Shown: positions 9,123 to 17,449 of the stretch, one piece after another
Numbering within the stretch: the first letter of the stretch is position 1
Layout of the letters: each line of letters starts with the position of its first letter
Source of the DNA: Methylotenera oryzisoli
GTDB lineage: Bacteria; Pseudomonadota; Gammaproteobacteria; Burkholderiales; Methylophilaceae
Direction: 5' to 3'
DNA length: 63,271 nucleotides
Assembly: GCA_945878695.1 (NCBI GenBank)
Contig: CAMDXI010000005.1
Location: 1 to 63,271, forward strand
Position numbers and translations under genes: made by a program
Notes under the pieces: model-generated
The model's input: the letters and a program-made list of their open reading frames with translations, nothing else
Told to the model about the DNA's origin: nothing
The model's database searches: none

Positions 9123-11405
9123 TTAATTTAACTGTAAAACGATACCTGCCAATGGCGGTAAAGTTATGAGCAGTGATTGATTGTGTTGCATCCATGCCAC
9201 GTTTTCCGTGTGTAAGCCTAGTCCGTTACCTTGATTGCTGCCGCCATAGCAAGCCGCATCGCTGTTAAAGATTTCTTGGTAACTGCCTGCTTGTGGCACG
9301 CCTATCCGGTAGCTGTTGCGTAATACCGGTGTGAAATTAAGCGCTATTATAACAAAACTATTGTCCAAACCGCGCCGTAGGTAGCTAACAATTGATTGAT
9401 CGCTATCGTGGCAATCTATCCAAGCAAAGCCTTGCGATTCAAAATCCAGGGCATGCAATGCATGCTGTTGTTTATACAGTTTATTTAAATCGCCGCTGAC
9501 TTGTTTGATGCCACGGTGCCATTGATGGCCTTGGTAATCGTCACCCAGTAAATGCCAATCCAAGCTGCTGTTGACGTTCCACTCCCGTCCTTGACCGAAT
9601 TCATTGCCCATGAAGTTGAGTTTTTTACCCGGTGTGGTCATTTGGTAGGTCATCAACAGGCGCAAGTTGGCAAATTTTTGCCAAGCATCGCCAGGCATTT
9701 TATCCAATAAAGAATGCTTGCCATGCACCACTTCGTCGTGCGAGAAGGGCAAGACAAAATTTTCCGAGTAGGCGTAGAGTTGACCGAAAGTCAGCATGTC
9801 GTGGTAGTAACGCCTATGCACGGGGTCGTGCTCAATGTAGGCGAGCGTGTCGTTCATCCAGCCCATGTTCCACTTCATGCTAAAGCCCAGACCGCCTAAA
9901 TAGACTGGCCGCGATACACCAGGCCATGCGGTGGATTCCTCGGCTATGGTTAAGACGCCAGGAAACTCTTCACCGACCATCACATTAAATTGCTTGAAGA
10001 AATCGATAACGTCTAGGTTTTCGCGACCACCAAATTTGTTGGGTAACCATTCGCCGGCTTTGCGCGAGTAATCCAAATACAACATGGATGCCACCGCATC
10101 CACGCGAAAGCCGTCTAGGTGGAATTCCGTTAACCAATAATGCGCGTTAGCCATTAAGAAATTACGCACTTCATTGCGGCCGTAATTAAATATATAGGTA
10201 CCCCAATCTTGGTGCTCGCCTAAGCGAGGGTCTTCGTGCTCGTATAAGGCGGTGCCATCAAAGCGTGCCAATGCCCAATCGTCTTTAGGGAAATGGCCGG
10301 GTACCCAATCCAATACCACGCCGATGTTGGCTTGGTGGAATGCGTCAATCAAAAAGCGTAAATCGTCGGGTGAGCCAAACCGGTTGGTGGCACCGAAATA
10401 GCCGGTGGTTTGGTAGCCCCATGATTCGGTTAATGGGTGCTCAGACAGTGGCATCAATTCAACGTGGGTATAGCCCATTTCGGCCACGTAGGGCACTAGG
10501 GTGGCGGCCAATTCACGGTAGCTTAAAAACTGCCCTTGTGCATTGCGCTGCCAGGATCCTAAATGCACTTCGTAGCAATTAAATGGCGCGTGCAGCCAGT
10601 CATTTTTTTTGCGTGCAGCCAACCATGCCTCATCCTGCCATTGATGTTGGTTGAGGCTGATTTTAGCCGCCGTGCCTGGGCGCGCTTCAAATTCGAAACC
10701 ATAGGGATCGGTTTTGACTAAAACGGCGCCACTGTGGCGGTTACGCAGTTCAAATTTATAGCTATCGTTGCTGCTAAGACCAGGAATGAAAATATCCCAA
10801 ACGCCGCTGGAACCATGGGCGCGCATGGAATGCACGCGGCCATCCCAATTATTAAAGCTACCGGTTACGCTGGCGCGTTCAGCATTTGGTGCCCACACGG
10901 CAAAGCGCACGCCGCTGACGTTTTCTTGGGTTTGCCACTGCGCGCCCAAGGTTTTGTAGGCTTGCAGCAAGCGGCCTTCGCCAAATAAATACAGTTCATC
11001 TTGAGTAAGGCTGCTGCCAAAGGTGTAGGGGTCATGGGTTTCATAAGTTTCATCACCGACACTGATTTTAAGTAAGCAGGGTAGGCTTAAGGCTGTTTCG
11101 CTGCTCACTTCAAACAAGCCGTCGGCGTGGGTTTTTTCTAGCGCTAGCCATAGCTTACCGTGTTTCACGCTGACGCTGCTAGCTTGAGGAAGGAAGGCTC
11201 GGTATACGTAGCCGCCATCGATTTGGTGCAAGCCTAAAAAGCTAAATGGATCATGGTGCTTGGCTTTTAAAATCATGCGCAAGCCATCTTGGGCAAGCTT
11301 AGCGGCTGATTGCTGCGGCATTTTAGGCTTAGCAATAGTTTTAGCTGCGGATTTAGCAGCCACTTTTGCGGGTTTTTTAACCGTGACGCCTGTCGTGTTT
11401 GCCAA
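9123..11405 (-). CDS. glgB: 1,4-alpha-glucan branching enzyme GlgB
   Basis: Makes alpha-1,6 branches in glycogen. An unusual Lys/Ala/Pro-rich N-terminal tail (about 40 residues, repeats of AAK and KPA type) precedes an N1 domain, a CBM48 domain ([21 protein letters not shown]) and the GH13 barrel. The barrel holds the catalytic Asp in [12 protein letters not shown] and the acid Glu in TIAEES, plus [14 protein letters not shown] place the start at TTG 11405, which follows AGGGAGAGG by four bases. An in-frame ATG at 11432 has no ribosome binding site and would add nine residues. The product is about 760 residues. It is divergent from glgC and co-directional with pgi. Confidence 0.95.
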   Translation of the reverse strand: MANTTGVTVKKPAKVAAKSAAKTIAKPKMPQQSAAKLAQDGLRMILKAKHHDPFSFLGLHQIDGGYVYRAFLPQASSVSVKHGKLWLALEKTHADGLFEVSSETALSLPCLLKISVGDETYETHDPYTFGSSLTQDELYLFGEGRLLQAYKTLGAQWQTQENVSGVRFAVWAPNAERASVTGSFNNWDGRVHSMRAHGSSGVWDIFIPGLSSNDSYKFELRNRHSGAVLVKTDPYGFEFEARPGTAAKISLNQHQWQDEAWLAARKKNDWLHAPFNCYEVHLGSWQRNAQGQFLSYRELAATLVPYVAEMGYTHVELMPLSEHPLTESWGYQTTGYFGATNRFGSPDDLRFLIDAFHQANIGVVLDWVPGHFPKDDWALARFDGTALYEHEDPRLGEHQDWGTYIFNYGRNEVRNFLMANAHYWLTEFHLDGFRVDAVASMLYLDYSRKAGEWLPNKFGGRENLDVIDFFKQFNVMVGEEFPGVLTIAEESTAWPGVSRPVYLGGLGFSMKWNMGWMNDTLAYIEHDPVHRRYYHDMLTFGQLYAYSENFVLPFSHDEVVHGKHSLLDKMPGDAWQKFANLRLLMTYQMTTPGKKLNFMGNEFGQGREWNVNSSLDWHLLGDDYQGHQWHRGIKQVSGDLNKLYKQQHALHALDFESQGFAWIDCHDSDQSIVSYLRRGLDNSFVIIALNFTPVLRNSYRIGVPQAGSYQEIFNSDAACYGGSNQGNGLGLHTENVAWMQHNQSLLITLPPLAGIVLQLN

Positions 11406-11595
11406 GATGCCTCTCCCTAAATTCCATTGCAAAATGAATTGCGATTATTTGACTTTATTTGCTTGTTTAGCCGTGTTTTAACTAGATTATAGTGCTTTAA
11501 GCTGATTATAATGTAGAACAGAATGCGTGGATGTTTAATTAAACCAGATAGCACAAGGGGTTTGGTTGATGTTCATCAAACTTCAGGAGGGTAGC
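11406..11595. promoter_or_regulatory. Divergent control region between glgB and glgC
   Basis: This AT-rich gap must hold promoters for glgB-pgi (minus) and for glgC and following genes (plus). A plus-strand TATAAT lies at 11507-11512, and minus-strand TATAAT hexamers lie at 11491-11486 and 11510-11505. None has a good -35 box, so the exact promoters are not assigned. AGGAGGG at 11586-11592 is the strong glgC ribosome binding site. Confidence 0.4.
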
Positions 11596-12888
11596 ATGAC
11601 GGATGCACAAAAAATGAGTCAACATTCAGACCGTTTTATTAGTACCTTAACCAAGCACACCGCAGCCATTATATTGGCTGGTGGGCGCGGTAGTCGCTTA
11701 AAAAACTTAACCGATTGGCGCGCTAAGCCAGCGGTGCAATTCGGTGGCAAATACCGCATTATCGACTTCCCTCTGTCTAATTGCATTAATTCCGGCATAC
11801 GCCGCGTCAATGTGGCTACGCAATACAAGGCACAAAGTTTAATCCAACACTTGCAGCGCGGCTGGGGATTCTTGCGCGGTGAGTTCGATGAGTACGTGAA
11901 TATTATTCCAGCGCAGCAACGCATATCGGAGGACTGGTATAAAGGTACGGCCGATGCGGTCTACCAAAATATGGATTTATTGCGCGAAGGCGGTGCCGAC
12001 TACATCTTGATATTGGCCGGCGATCATATCTACAAGATGGATTACGGCAAAATGCTCGCCACTCATGTGAAAAACAACGCCGACATGACGGTCGCCTGCA
12101 TTAATGTGCCCTTGGAAGACGCCAAGGGTTTCGGCGTATTGGCGGTAGATGATACGGATAGGGTGGTGGAGTTTGCTGAAAAGCCGGCCTCGCCTAAACA
12201 CATGCCGGGCGACCCAACTAAAGCGTTTGCCAGCATGGGCATTTATATATTTAACGCCAAGTTTTTATACGAGCAATTGGTGCGTGATGCCGGCGACCCA
12301 AAATCCAGTCATGATTTTGGTGGCGACATCATTCCTTACATCATACAAAAATACAAAATCCAAGCGCACCGCTTTACTGATAGTTGCGTGGGTGCAAAGA
12401 ATGGCAATTACTACTGGCGCGATGTGGGTACCATAGACGCTTATTGGGAAGCCAATATGGAATTAACCCGGGTCATTCCTGAGCTAAATTTATACGACAG
12501 AGATTGGCCGATCTGGACCTACCAAGAGCATTTGCCGCCGGCTAAATTTGTTTTTAATGACGAAGGGCGCGCCGGTTGTGCAACCGACTCTTTGGTTTCC
12601 GGTGGTTGTTTAATCAGTGGGTCCACGGTAGACAGTTCGGTGTTGTTTTCCGACGTGCGTGTACACAGTTATTGCATGATAGAAGGTGCGGTTATTTTGC
12701 CTAAGGTTACAGTGAATCGCCACGTGGTATTAAAAAATGCCGTGATAGACCGGGGTTGCGTGATTCCTGAGGGCATGCAGATAGGCGTGGATTTAGCCTT
12801 GGATGCAAAACGTTTTTATGTGTCTGAAAAAGGCATCACCTTGGTGACGCCAGATATGTTGGGGCAGGATTTATATAGAGTTGTTTGA
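11596..12888 (+). CDS. glgC: Glucose-1-phosphate adenylyltransferase GlgC
   Basis: Makes ADP-glucose from glucose 1-phosphate and ATP, the committed step of glycogen synthesis. The 430-residue protein has the nucleotide-binding loop [15 protein letters not shown] (about 25-39), then [19 protein letters not shown] and the substrate motif EFAEKP. A C-terminal left-handed beta-helix with hexapeptide repeats follows. The ATG at 11596 lies a few bases after a near-perfect AGGAGGG; the upstream in-frame ATG at 11566 lies before that site and is rejected. It is the first gene of the rightward glucan operon. Confidence 0.97.
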   Translation: MTDAQKMSQHSDRFISTLTKHTAAIILAGGRGSRLKNLTDWRAKPAVQFGGKYRIIDFPLSNCINSGIRRVNVATQYKAQSLIQHLQRGWGFLRGEFDEYVNIIPAQQRISEDWYKGTADAVYQNMDLLREGGADYILILAGDHIYKMDYGKMLATHVKNNADMTVACINVPLEDAKGFGVLAVDDTDRVVEFAEKPASPKHMPGDPTKAFASMGIYIFNAKFLYEQLVRDAGDPKSSHDFGGDIIPYIIQKYKIQAHRFTDSCVGAKNGNYYWRDVGTIDAYWEANMELTRVIPELNLYDRDWPIWTYQEHLPPAKFVFNDEGRAGCATDSLVSGGCLISGSTVDSSVLFSDVRVHSYCMIEGAVILPKVTVNRHVVLKNAVIDRGCVIPEGMQIGVDLALDAKRFYVSEKGITLVTPDMLGQDLYRVV

Positions 12889-12944
12889 TAGATAAATCAA
12901 GTGCTTATAAAGTATTTTTAATGTTTAATGAAAGTTGTGTTTAA

Positions 12945-14684
12945 TTGAAGTCAACCCGCCCTAAGCTGTACCTCAACCTATATTGGCACATGCATCAACC
13001 GGATTACCGCGACACCGTTAGCAATGAATACGCATTGCCTTGGACTTATCTGCATGCCATAAAAGATTACAGTGACATGGCTTATCACCTAGAAGCCAAT
13101 CCGAAAGCGCGGGCCAGCTTTAATTTTGTGCCCATCTTGCTCGAGCAGTTGCAAGATTACACGGAGCAATTTAGCACCAATAACCTGCGTGATCCGCTGT
13201 TGGCTTTGCTGGTGCATGAGGATTTATCTGGCTTGAATGAGGCGGAATGCCAATTGGTGGTTGAGAGCTGTTTCAAAAGCCACCATGAAAAAATGCTCAG
13301 CCCCTTTCCGCACTACCAGCGTTTATTAAGCGTATACCAACAAGTGGAGCAGGCCGGTTGCCAGGATCAATTTCGCTATTTGTCCGGCCAATACAAAGCC
13401 GATTTGTTGGTTTGGTATCACTTAGCCTGGTGCGGTGAAAGCTTACGTAGGAACAATAAAGTCGTACAAGACTTAATGGCCAAAGGCGTGCTGTTTAGCC
13501 TGAGCGATAGGCAGCAACTTTTTGCTGTCATTGCCGACACCATAGTCGGACTTATCCCTCGCTACAAAGCCTTGCTGCAGCGCAAGCAAATTGAGATTTC
13601 CAGTACACCTTATTACCACCCAATTTTGCCCTTGTTGTTGGATTTTAAAACCACATTGGACGCCATGCCATACGCACCTTTGCCCAAATACAGCAAGTAT
13701 GCTGGTGGTCAAAGTCGTGCTGTTGCCCATGTAACGGCAGCCAAGGTTTATCACGAAACTATTTTTAAGGAACCGCCGCGCGGTATGTGGCCAGCTGAAG
13801 GCGGTGTGTCTGAAGCCGCTTTATCATTGATGGCGGAACAAGGCGTGGCATGGGCGGCCACCGGTCAATCGGTGTTGGTCAACAGTTTATTAAAATCGCA
13901 GTTAAGCGTGGATGACAAAAACGATTACCTCTACCAACCCTATCGCATCAGCAATGGCAAGCAGAGCTTGCTGTGCTTTTTTAGGGATGACAACCTGTCC
14001 GATAAGATAGGCTTTGAATACGCAAAAATGCACACGCCGGATGCCGTGCAAGATTTCATTGCCAGCTTAGAGCGCATTCATCAAGCGGAAAGTAGCGATC
14101 CCACCCAAGCTAAGGTAGTCAGCGTGATTTTAGACGGTGAAAACGCATGGGAATATTACCCTTACAACGGCTACTATTTCTTAACGGAGTTATACGAAGC
14201 CTTGAGTGCCCACCCCGATATTGAAATGACTACCTTCAGTGATATCGTTAGCATGGTTGATTGCCAGGCTAGCACAACAGACCATATCGCTGCACCAGCT
14301 CTGCCGCACATAGCCGCAGGCAGTTGGGTATACGGTACGTTTAGTACATGGATAGGCGGTAAAGATAAAAACTTGGCTTGGAATTTGTTGTGCGAAGCCA
14401 AGAAAACATACGACAGCGTGCTAGCGGCGAACAAGCTTAACGCTAAGCAAATAGCCGCCTGTGAACGGCAATTGTCTGTATGCGAAGGGTCGGATTGGTT
14501 TTGGTGGTTTGGCGATTACAACTCATCCGACAGTGTCGCCAGTTTTGATCAGCTTTATCGCCGCAATTTGATGAATTTATACGCCTTGTTGCAGCAACCC
14601 GTTCCTAAAGTCTTGCATACCAGCATCAGTAGCGGTGGTGGCCATGCGGACAATGCCGGCACCATGCGCAGAGGTCAAGCCTAA
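12945..14684 (+). CDS. GH57 family alpha-amylase / glucanotransferase-like enzyme
   Basis: Glycoside hydrolase family 57 enzyme acting on alpha-glucans. Conserved region 1 is YWHMHQPDYR at residues 13-22. Region 3 is GMWPAEGGVS with probable nucleophile Glu285. Region 4 is ILDGENAWEYY with probable acid Asp397. The start must be TTG 12945: a stop codon lies immediately upstream in frame, and the next ATG falls inside the conserved WHMHQP motif. The ribosome binding site is poor. It lies 56 bases after glgC and 34 before malQ, so it probably helps break down stored glycogen. Hydrolase versus transglycosylase cannot be told from sequence. Confidence 0.88.
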   Translation: MKSTRPKLYLNLYWHMHQPDYRDTVSNEYALPWTYLHAIKDYSDMAYHLEANPKARASFNFVPILLEQLQDYTEQFSTNNLRDPLLALLVHEDLSGLNEAECQLVVESCFKSHHEKMLSPFPHYQRLLSVYQQVEQAGCQDQFRYLSGQYKADLLVWYHLAWCGESLRRNNKVVQDLMAKGVLFSLSDRQQLFAVIADTIVGLIPRYKALLQRKQIEISSTPYYHPILPLLLDFKTTLDAMPYAPLPKYSKYAGGQSRAVAHVTAAKVYHETIFKEPPRGMWPAEGGVSEAALSLMAEQGVAWAATGQSVLVNSLLKSQLSVDDKNDYLYQPYRISNGKQSLLCFFRDDNLSDKIGFEYAKMHTPDAVQDFIASLERIHQAESSDPTQAKVVSVILDGENAWEYYPYNGYYFLTELYEALSAHPDIEMTTFSDIVSMVDCQASTTDHIAAPALPHIAAGSWVYGTFSTWIGGKDKNLAWNLLCEAKKTYDSVLAANKLNAKQIAACERQLSVCEGSDWFWWFGDYNSSDSVASFDQLYRRNLMNLYALLQQPVPKVLHTSISSGGGHADNAGTMRRGQA

Positions 14685-14718
14685 TCGCCTGCGGCATAGC
14701 GATTGGGTATAGACATTC

Positions 14719-16206
14719 ATGGCAGACACACACTACAGCGCCCCGTTAAATAAACGCCGTGCAGGGGTGTTGCTGCACATCAGTTCCTTACCTGGCCCCA
14801 ACTCGGTAGGTAATTTGGGTGAGGACGCTTACCGATTTGTTGATTTCTTGCAGGCGGTCGGTGCCAGCGTTTGGCAAACCTTGCCTATCAATATGCCGCA
14901 TGCCGATAATTCACCCTATCAGTGCCTGTCTGCCTTTGCGGGCAATACCGACTTTATAGACCTATCGGCGCTGGTGACCGATCAATTGTTAGGCGCAAGC
15001 GATCTTCAAGGGCGCTTAAGCAGACCGGCCTTATTGTCTAAAGCCTATCAGGCTTACGCCCGCATTAATCACGCTAGCATGCAGCAAGCTTACGCCGAGT
15101 TTTGCCAACAACAAGCGTATTGGTTAGCGGATTTTTCGCTATTTTTAGCCCTACGGCAGCATTTTAAACAGCAGGCTTGGCATCAGTGGCCAGCCCCTTA
15201 TAAAAACCGCGATGCAGCCACCTTAAAGCAGGCGCGCCTGGATTTGGCTAAAGAAATAGCCGAGATTGAATTTTCCCAGTACTTGTTCTTTAGCCAGTGG
15301 CAAAAGCTTAAAGGCTATGCCACATCAAAAAACGTGTGTTTGTTTGGTGACATCCCGATTTTTGTGGCATTCGATAGTGCAGACGTTTGGGCTAAAGCGC
15401 ATTTGTTTAAATTGGATGCCAATAAAAACATGGCGGTGGTAGCCGGTGTGCCACCGGATTATTTTTCGGCTACCGGCCAGCGTTGGGGTAACCCGCATTA
15501 CGATTGGCAGGCCATGGCCAGTGACCACTATGCTTGGTGGATAGCGCGCATGGCAACGCAACATGCCTTATTCGATGTGGTGCGCATAGACCATTTTAGA
15601 GGCTTGCAAGCAGCATGGGAGATCCCGGTGGATGCGGCCACGGCCATTAATGGCCATTGGGAATTAGCACCAGGTGTGGCTTTGCTTACGGCTATCAAGC
15701 AAGCCTTGCCGACTATTTGTTTGGTCGCTGAGGATTTAGGCATCATCACCGATGAAGTGAACCATTTACGCTTGCACTTTCAATTGCCTGGCATGAAAAT
15801 TTTACATTTCGCCTTTGGCGGCGACAGCGACAACCCCTATTTGCCGGAAAATATAGAAGAAAACAGCGTGGCCTACACCGGCACGCACGACAACGACACC
15901 AGTCTTGGTTGGTATCAGGCATTGGATGAAGCGCAACTGCAGCATCTGCATGCGCACTTAGTGGCACATTTAGGCGAGGCACATGAGCGCAACATGCCCA
16001 TGGATTTAATTCGCATCGCCATGCACTGTATGGCCATATTGGCCGTGGTGCCCATGCAAGATGTGCTTGAATTAGATGGCCAGCACAGGATGAACACGCC
16101 AGGTACGGCCAGCGGCAATTGGCATTGGCGTTTTAATTGGGCGCAGCTTACGGATGGTATGCGGGCCCAATTTGCCCATGTCGTTAACGAAAGTGGGCGG
16201 GCTTAA
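14719..16206 (+). CDS. malQ: 4-alpha-glucanotransferase (amylomaltase)
   Basis: GH77 enzyme that disproportionates malto-oligosaccharides released from glycogen. The 495-residue protein begins with RRAGVLLHISSLPGP, typical of MalQ. It carries the catalytic Asp in VVRIDHFRGL, the acid Glu in LVAEDLG and the transition-state Asp in YTGTHDNDT. The length is that of the short bacterial amylomaltase without extra N-terminal domains. It sits between the GH57 gene and glk; together they turn glucan into glucose and then glucose 6-phosphate. Confidence 0.95.
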   Translation: MADTHYSAPLNKRRAGVLLHISSLPGPNSVGNLGEDAYRFVDFLQAVGASVWQTLPINMPHADNSPYQCLSAFAGNTDFIDLSALVTDQLLGASDLQGRLSRPALLSKAYQAYARINHASMQQAYAEFCQQQAYWLADFSLFLALRQHFKQQAWHQWPAPYKNRDAATLKQARLDLAKEIAEIEFSQYLFFSQWQKLKGYATSKNVCLFGDIPIFVAFDSADVWAKAHLFKLDANKNMAVVAGVPPDYFSATGQRWGNPHYDWQAMASDHYAWWIARMATQHALFDVVRIDHFRGLQAAWEIPVDAATAINGHWELAPGVALLTAIKQALPTICLVAEDLGIITDEVNHLRLHFQLPGMKILHFAFGGDSDNPYLPENIEENSVAYTGTHDNDTSLGWYQALDEAQLQHLHAHLVAHLGEAHERNMPMDLIRIAMHCMAILAVVPMQDVLELDGQHRMNTPGTASGNWHWRFNWAQLTDGMRAQFAHVVNESGRA

Positions 16207-16210
16207 AACC

Positions 16211-17155
16211 ATGTCGATGTGGATAGGCATGGACATAGGTGGCACCAACTTGCGATTAGGCGTGTTTGCCGGCGATGGCTCGCCCAAGTTGCTAGAAGAA
16301 ATGCGTTTTCAGGCTGACTTCAGCAAACTTTGCATGGCGCACAAAGACGCGCCCGAGCAAGCATGGCAGCAAATAGTAAGCACGCTGGCGAATGCTATTG
16401 CCACAGTGCGCAAGCAATATTCAGCAGTAGAGGGCGTGGGCATAGGCTTTCCTGGATTTATTGATCCAGATAGCCAAAAAATAGTGGCTTCGCCTAATTT
16501 GCCGGGTTTGCACCAATTGGACTTGAGTGACGATTTAAGCCGCTTAATTGCCTTGCCAGTGTGGACGCTAAACGATGCCTTGGCTGCAGCTTACGGCGAA
16601 TATGCCATGCGCGCGCAACAAATCAACAGCTTGATTTACCTGGGCCTAGGCACCGGGGTAGGCGGTGGCATGATACTGGATCAGCGAGCCGTGGCTGGGC
16701 AACATGGGGTGGCCATGGAAGTGGGGCACATCATTATTAAGCCGCAAGGCCGTTTGTGCGGTTGCGGTAACCGTGGCTGCATGGAGCAATACGCCTCGGC
16801 GAGTGGTGTTAGCCTAACGTTTTTTGAGTCCAGCGGCCGTCATGAGAGTGCGCAGACCATAGCGGAATTGGCGCAGGCAGGCAATGAAGCTGCTAAGCAT
16901 GCTTATGCCATAGCGGGCAGCGGCTTGGGCCAAGCATTGGCGCAAGTGCTTAAAGTGGTAGACATCAGCCAAGTGGTGATAGGCGGGGGCATGCGAGCAG
17001 CCTGGCCATTGATGGCAGACGCGTTCACTGAGCAATTGGATGAAGATTTGATACCGGTGCTACGTGGCCAAATTAGCCTACACTTGTCTGAATTGGGCGA
17101 TCAAGCCGGCATGCTAGGGGCGGCCATGTTGGCCAAGACTTATAGCCAGGTTTAA
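16211..17155 (+). CDS. glk: ROK-family glucokinase
   Basis: Phosphorylates glucose (probably the glucose freed by MalQ and GH57) with ATP. The N-terminal MDIGGTNLRLGVF is the phosphate-1 motif. The zinc-binding ROK signature CGCGNRGCMEQYASA is present, preceded by the sugar-binding E-x-G-H (EVGHIIIKPQG). The start is ATG 16211 just after the malQ stop, with GGGCGGG upstream; an ATG at 16154 would overlap malQ by 53 bases. The product has 314 residues. Its stop overlaps the stop of the next, convergent gene. ROK proteins include other sugar kinases, but context favours glucose. Confidence 0.9.
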   Translation: MSMWIGMDIGGTNLRLGVFAGDGSPKLLEEMRFQADFSKLCMAHKDAPEQAWQQIVSTLANAIATVRKQYSAVEGVGIGFPGFIDPDSQKIVASPNLPGLHQLDLSDDLSRLIALPVWTLNDALAAAYGEYAMRAQQINSLIYLGLGTGVGGGMILDQRAVAGQHGVAMEVGHIIIKPQGRLCGCGNRGCMEQYASASGVSLTFFESSGRHESAQTIAELAQAGNEAAKHAYAIAGSGLGQALAQVLKVVDISQVVIGGGMRAAWPLMADAFTEQLDEDLIPVLRGQISLHLSELGDQAGMLGAAMLAKTYSQV

Positions 17156-17394
17156 GAGTGGTCTTGTATAGGAAGTGTGGCTAGATAGAGCGATTCGACT
17201 TTAGCCCTGGCCCATGGGGTTTTACGCAGAAATTTTAGACTGGAAGCCAGGCTGGGCTCGTGACTAAAACAGCGCACCGGTATGCGGGCGGCTAAACCCA
17301 GGTAGCCATAACGTTCAATCAGTTGGCTTAGCATGGTGGCAAGGGTAATGCCATGCAGCGGGTTGTTAATTTGATTGCTAGGGCAGGGATTCAT
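17152..17394 (-). CDS. VF530 (DUF2132) family small protein
   Basis: Product of 80 residues: MNPCPSNQINNPLHGITL followed by a compact helical domain with GYLGLAARIPVRCF, SLKFLRKTPWARAKVE and a short tail. This is the VF530/DUF2132 pattern, NPLHG...L...RCF...SLKFLRKTPWAR, a small family described structurally as DNA-binding-like, function unproven. ATG 17394 is the family-consistent start. Its TAA shares bases with the glk stop (TTAA overlap). No operon partner. Confidence 0.8.
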   Translation of the reverse strand: MNPCPSNQINNPLHGITLATMLSQLIERYGYLGLAARIPVRCFSHEPSLASSLKFLRKTPWARAKVESLYLATLPIQDHS

Positions 17395-17449
17395 TATGGC
17401 CAGTGTAAGGCTTGGCTGCAAAACAGCCAATAAAAAACATTAAGGATAA

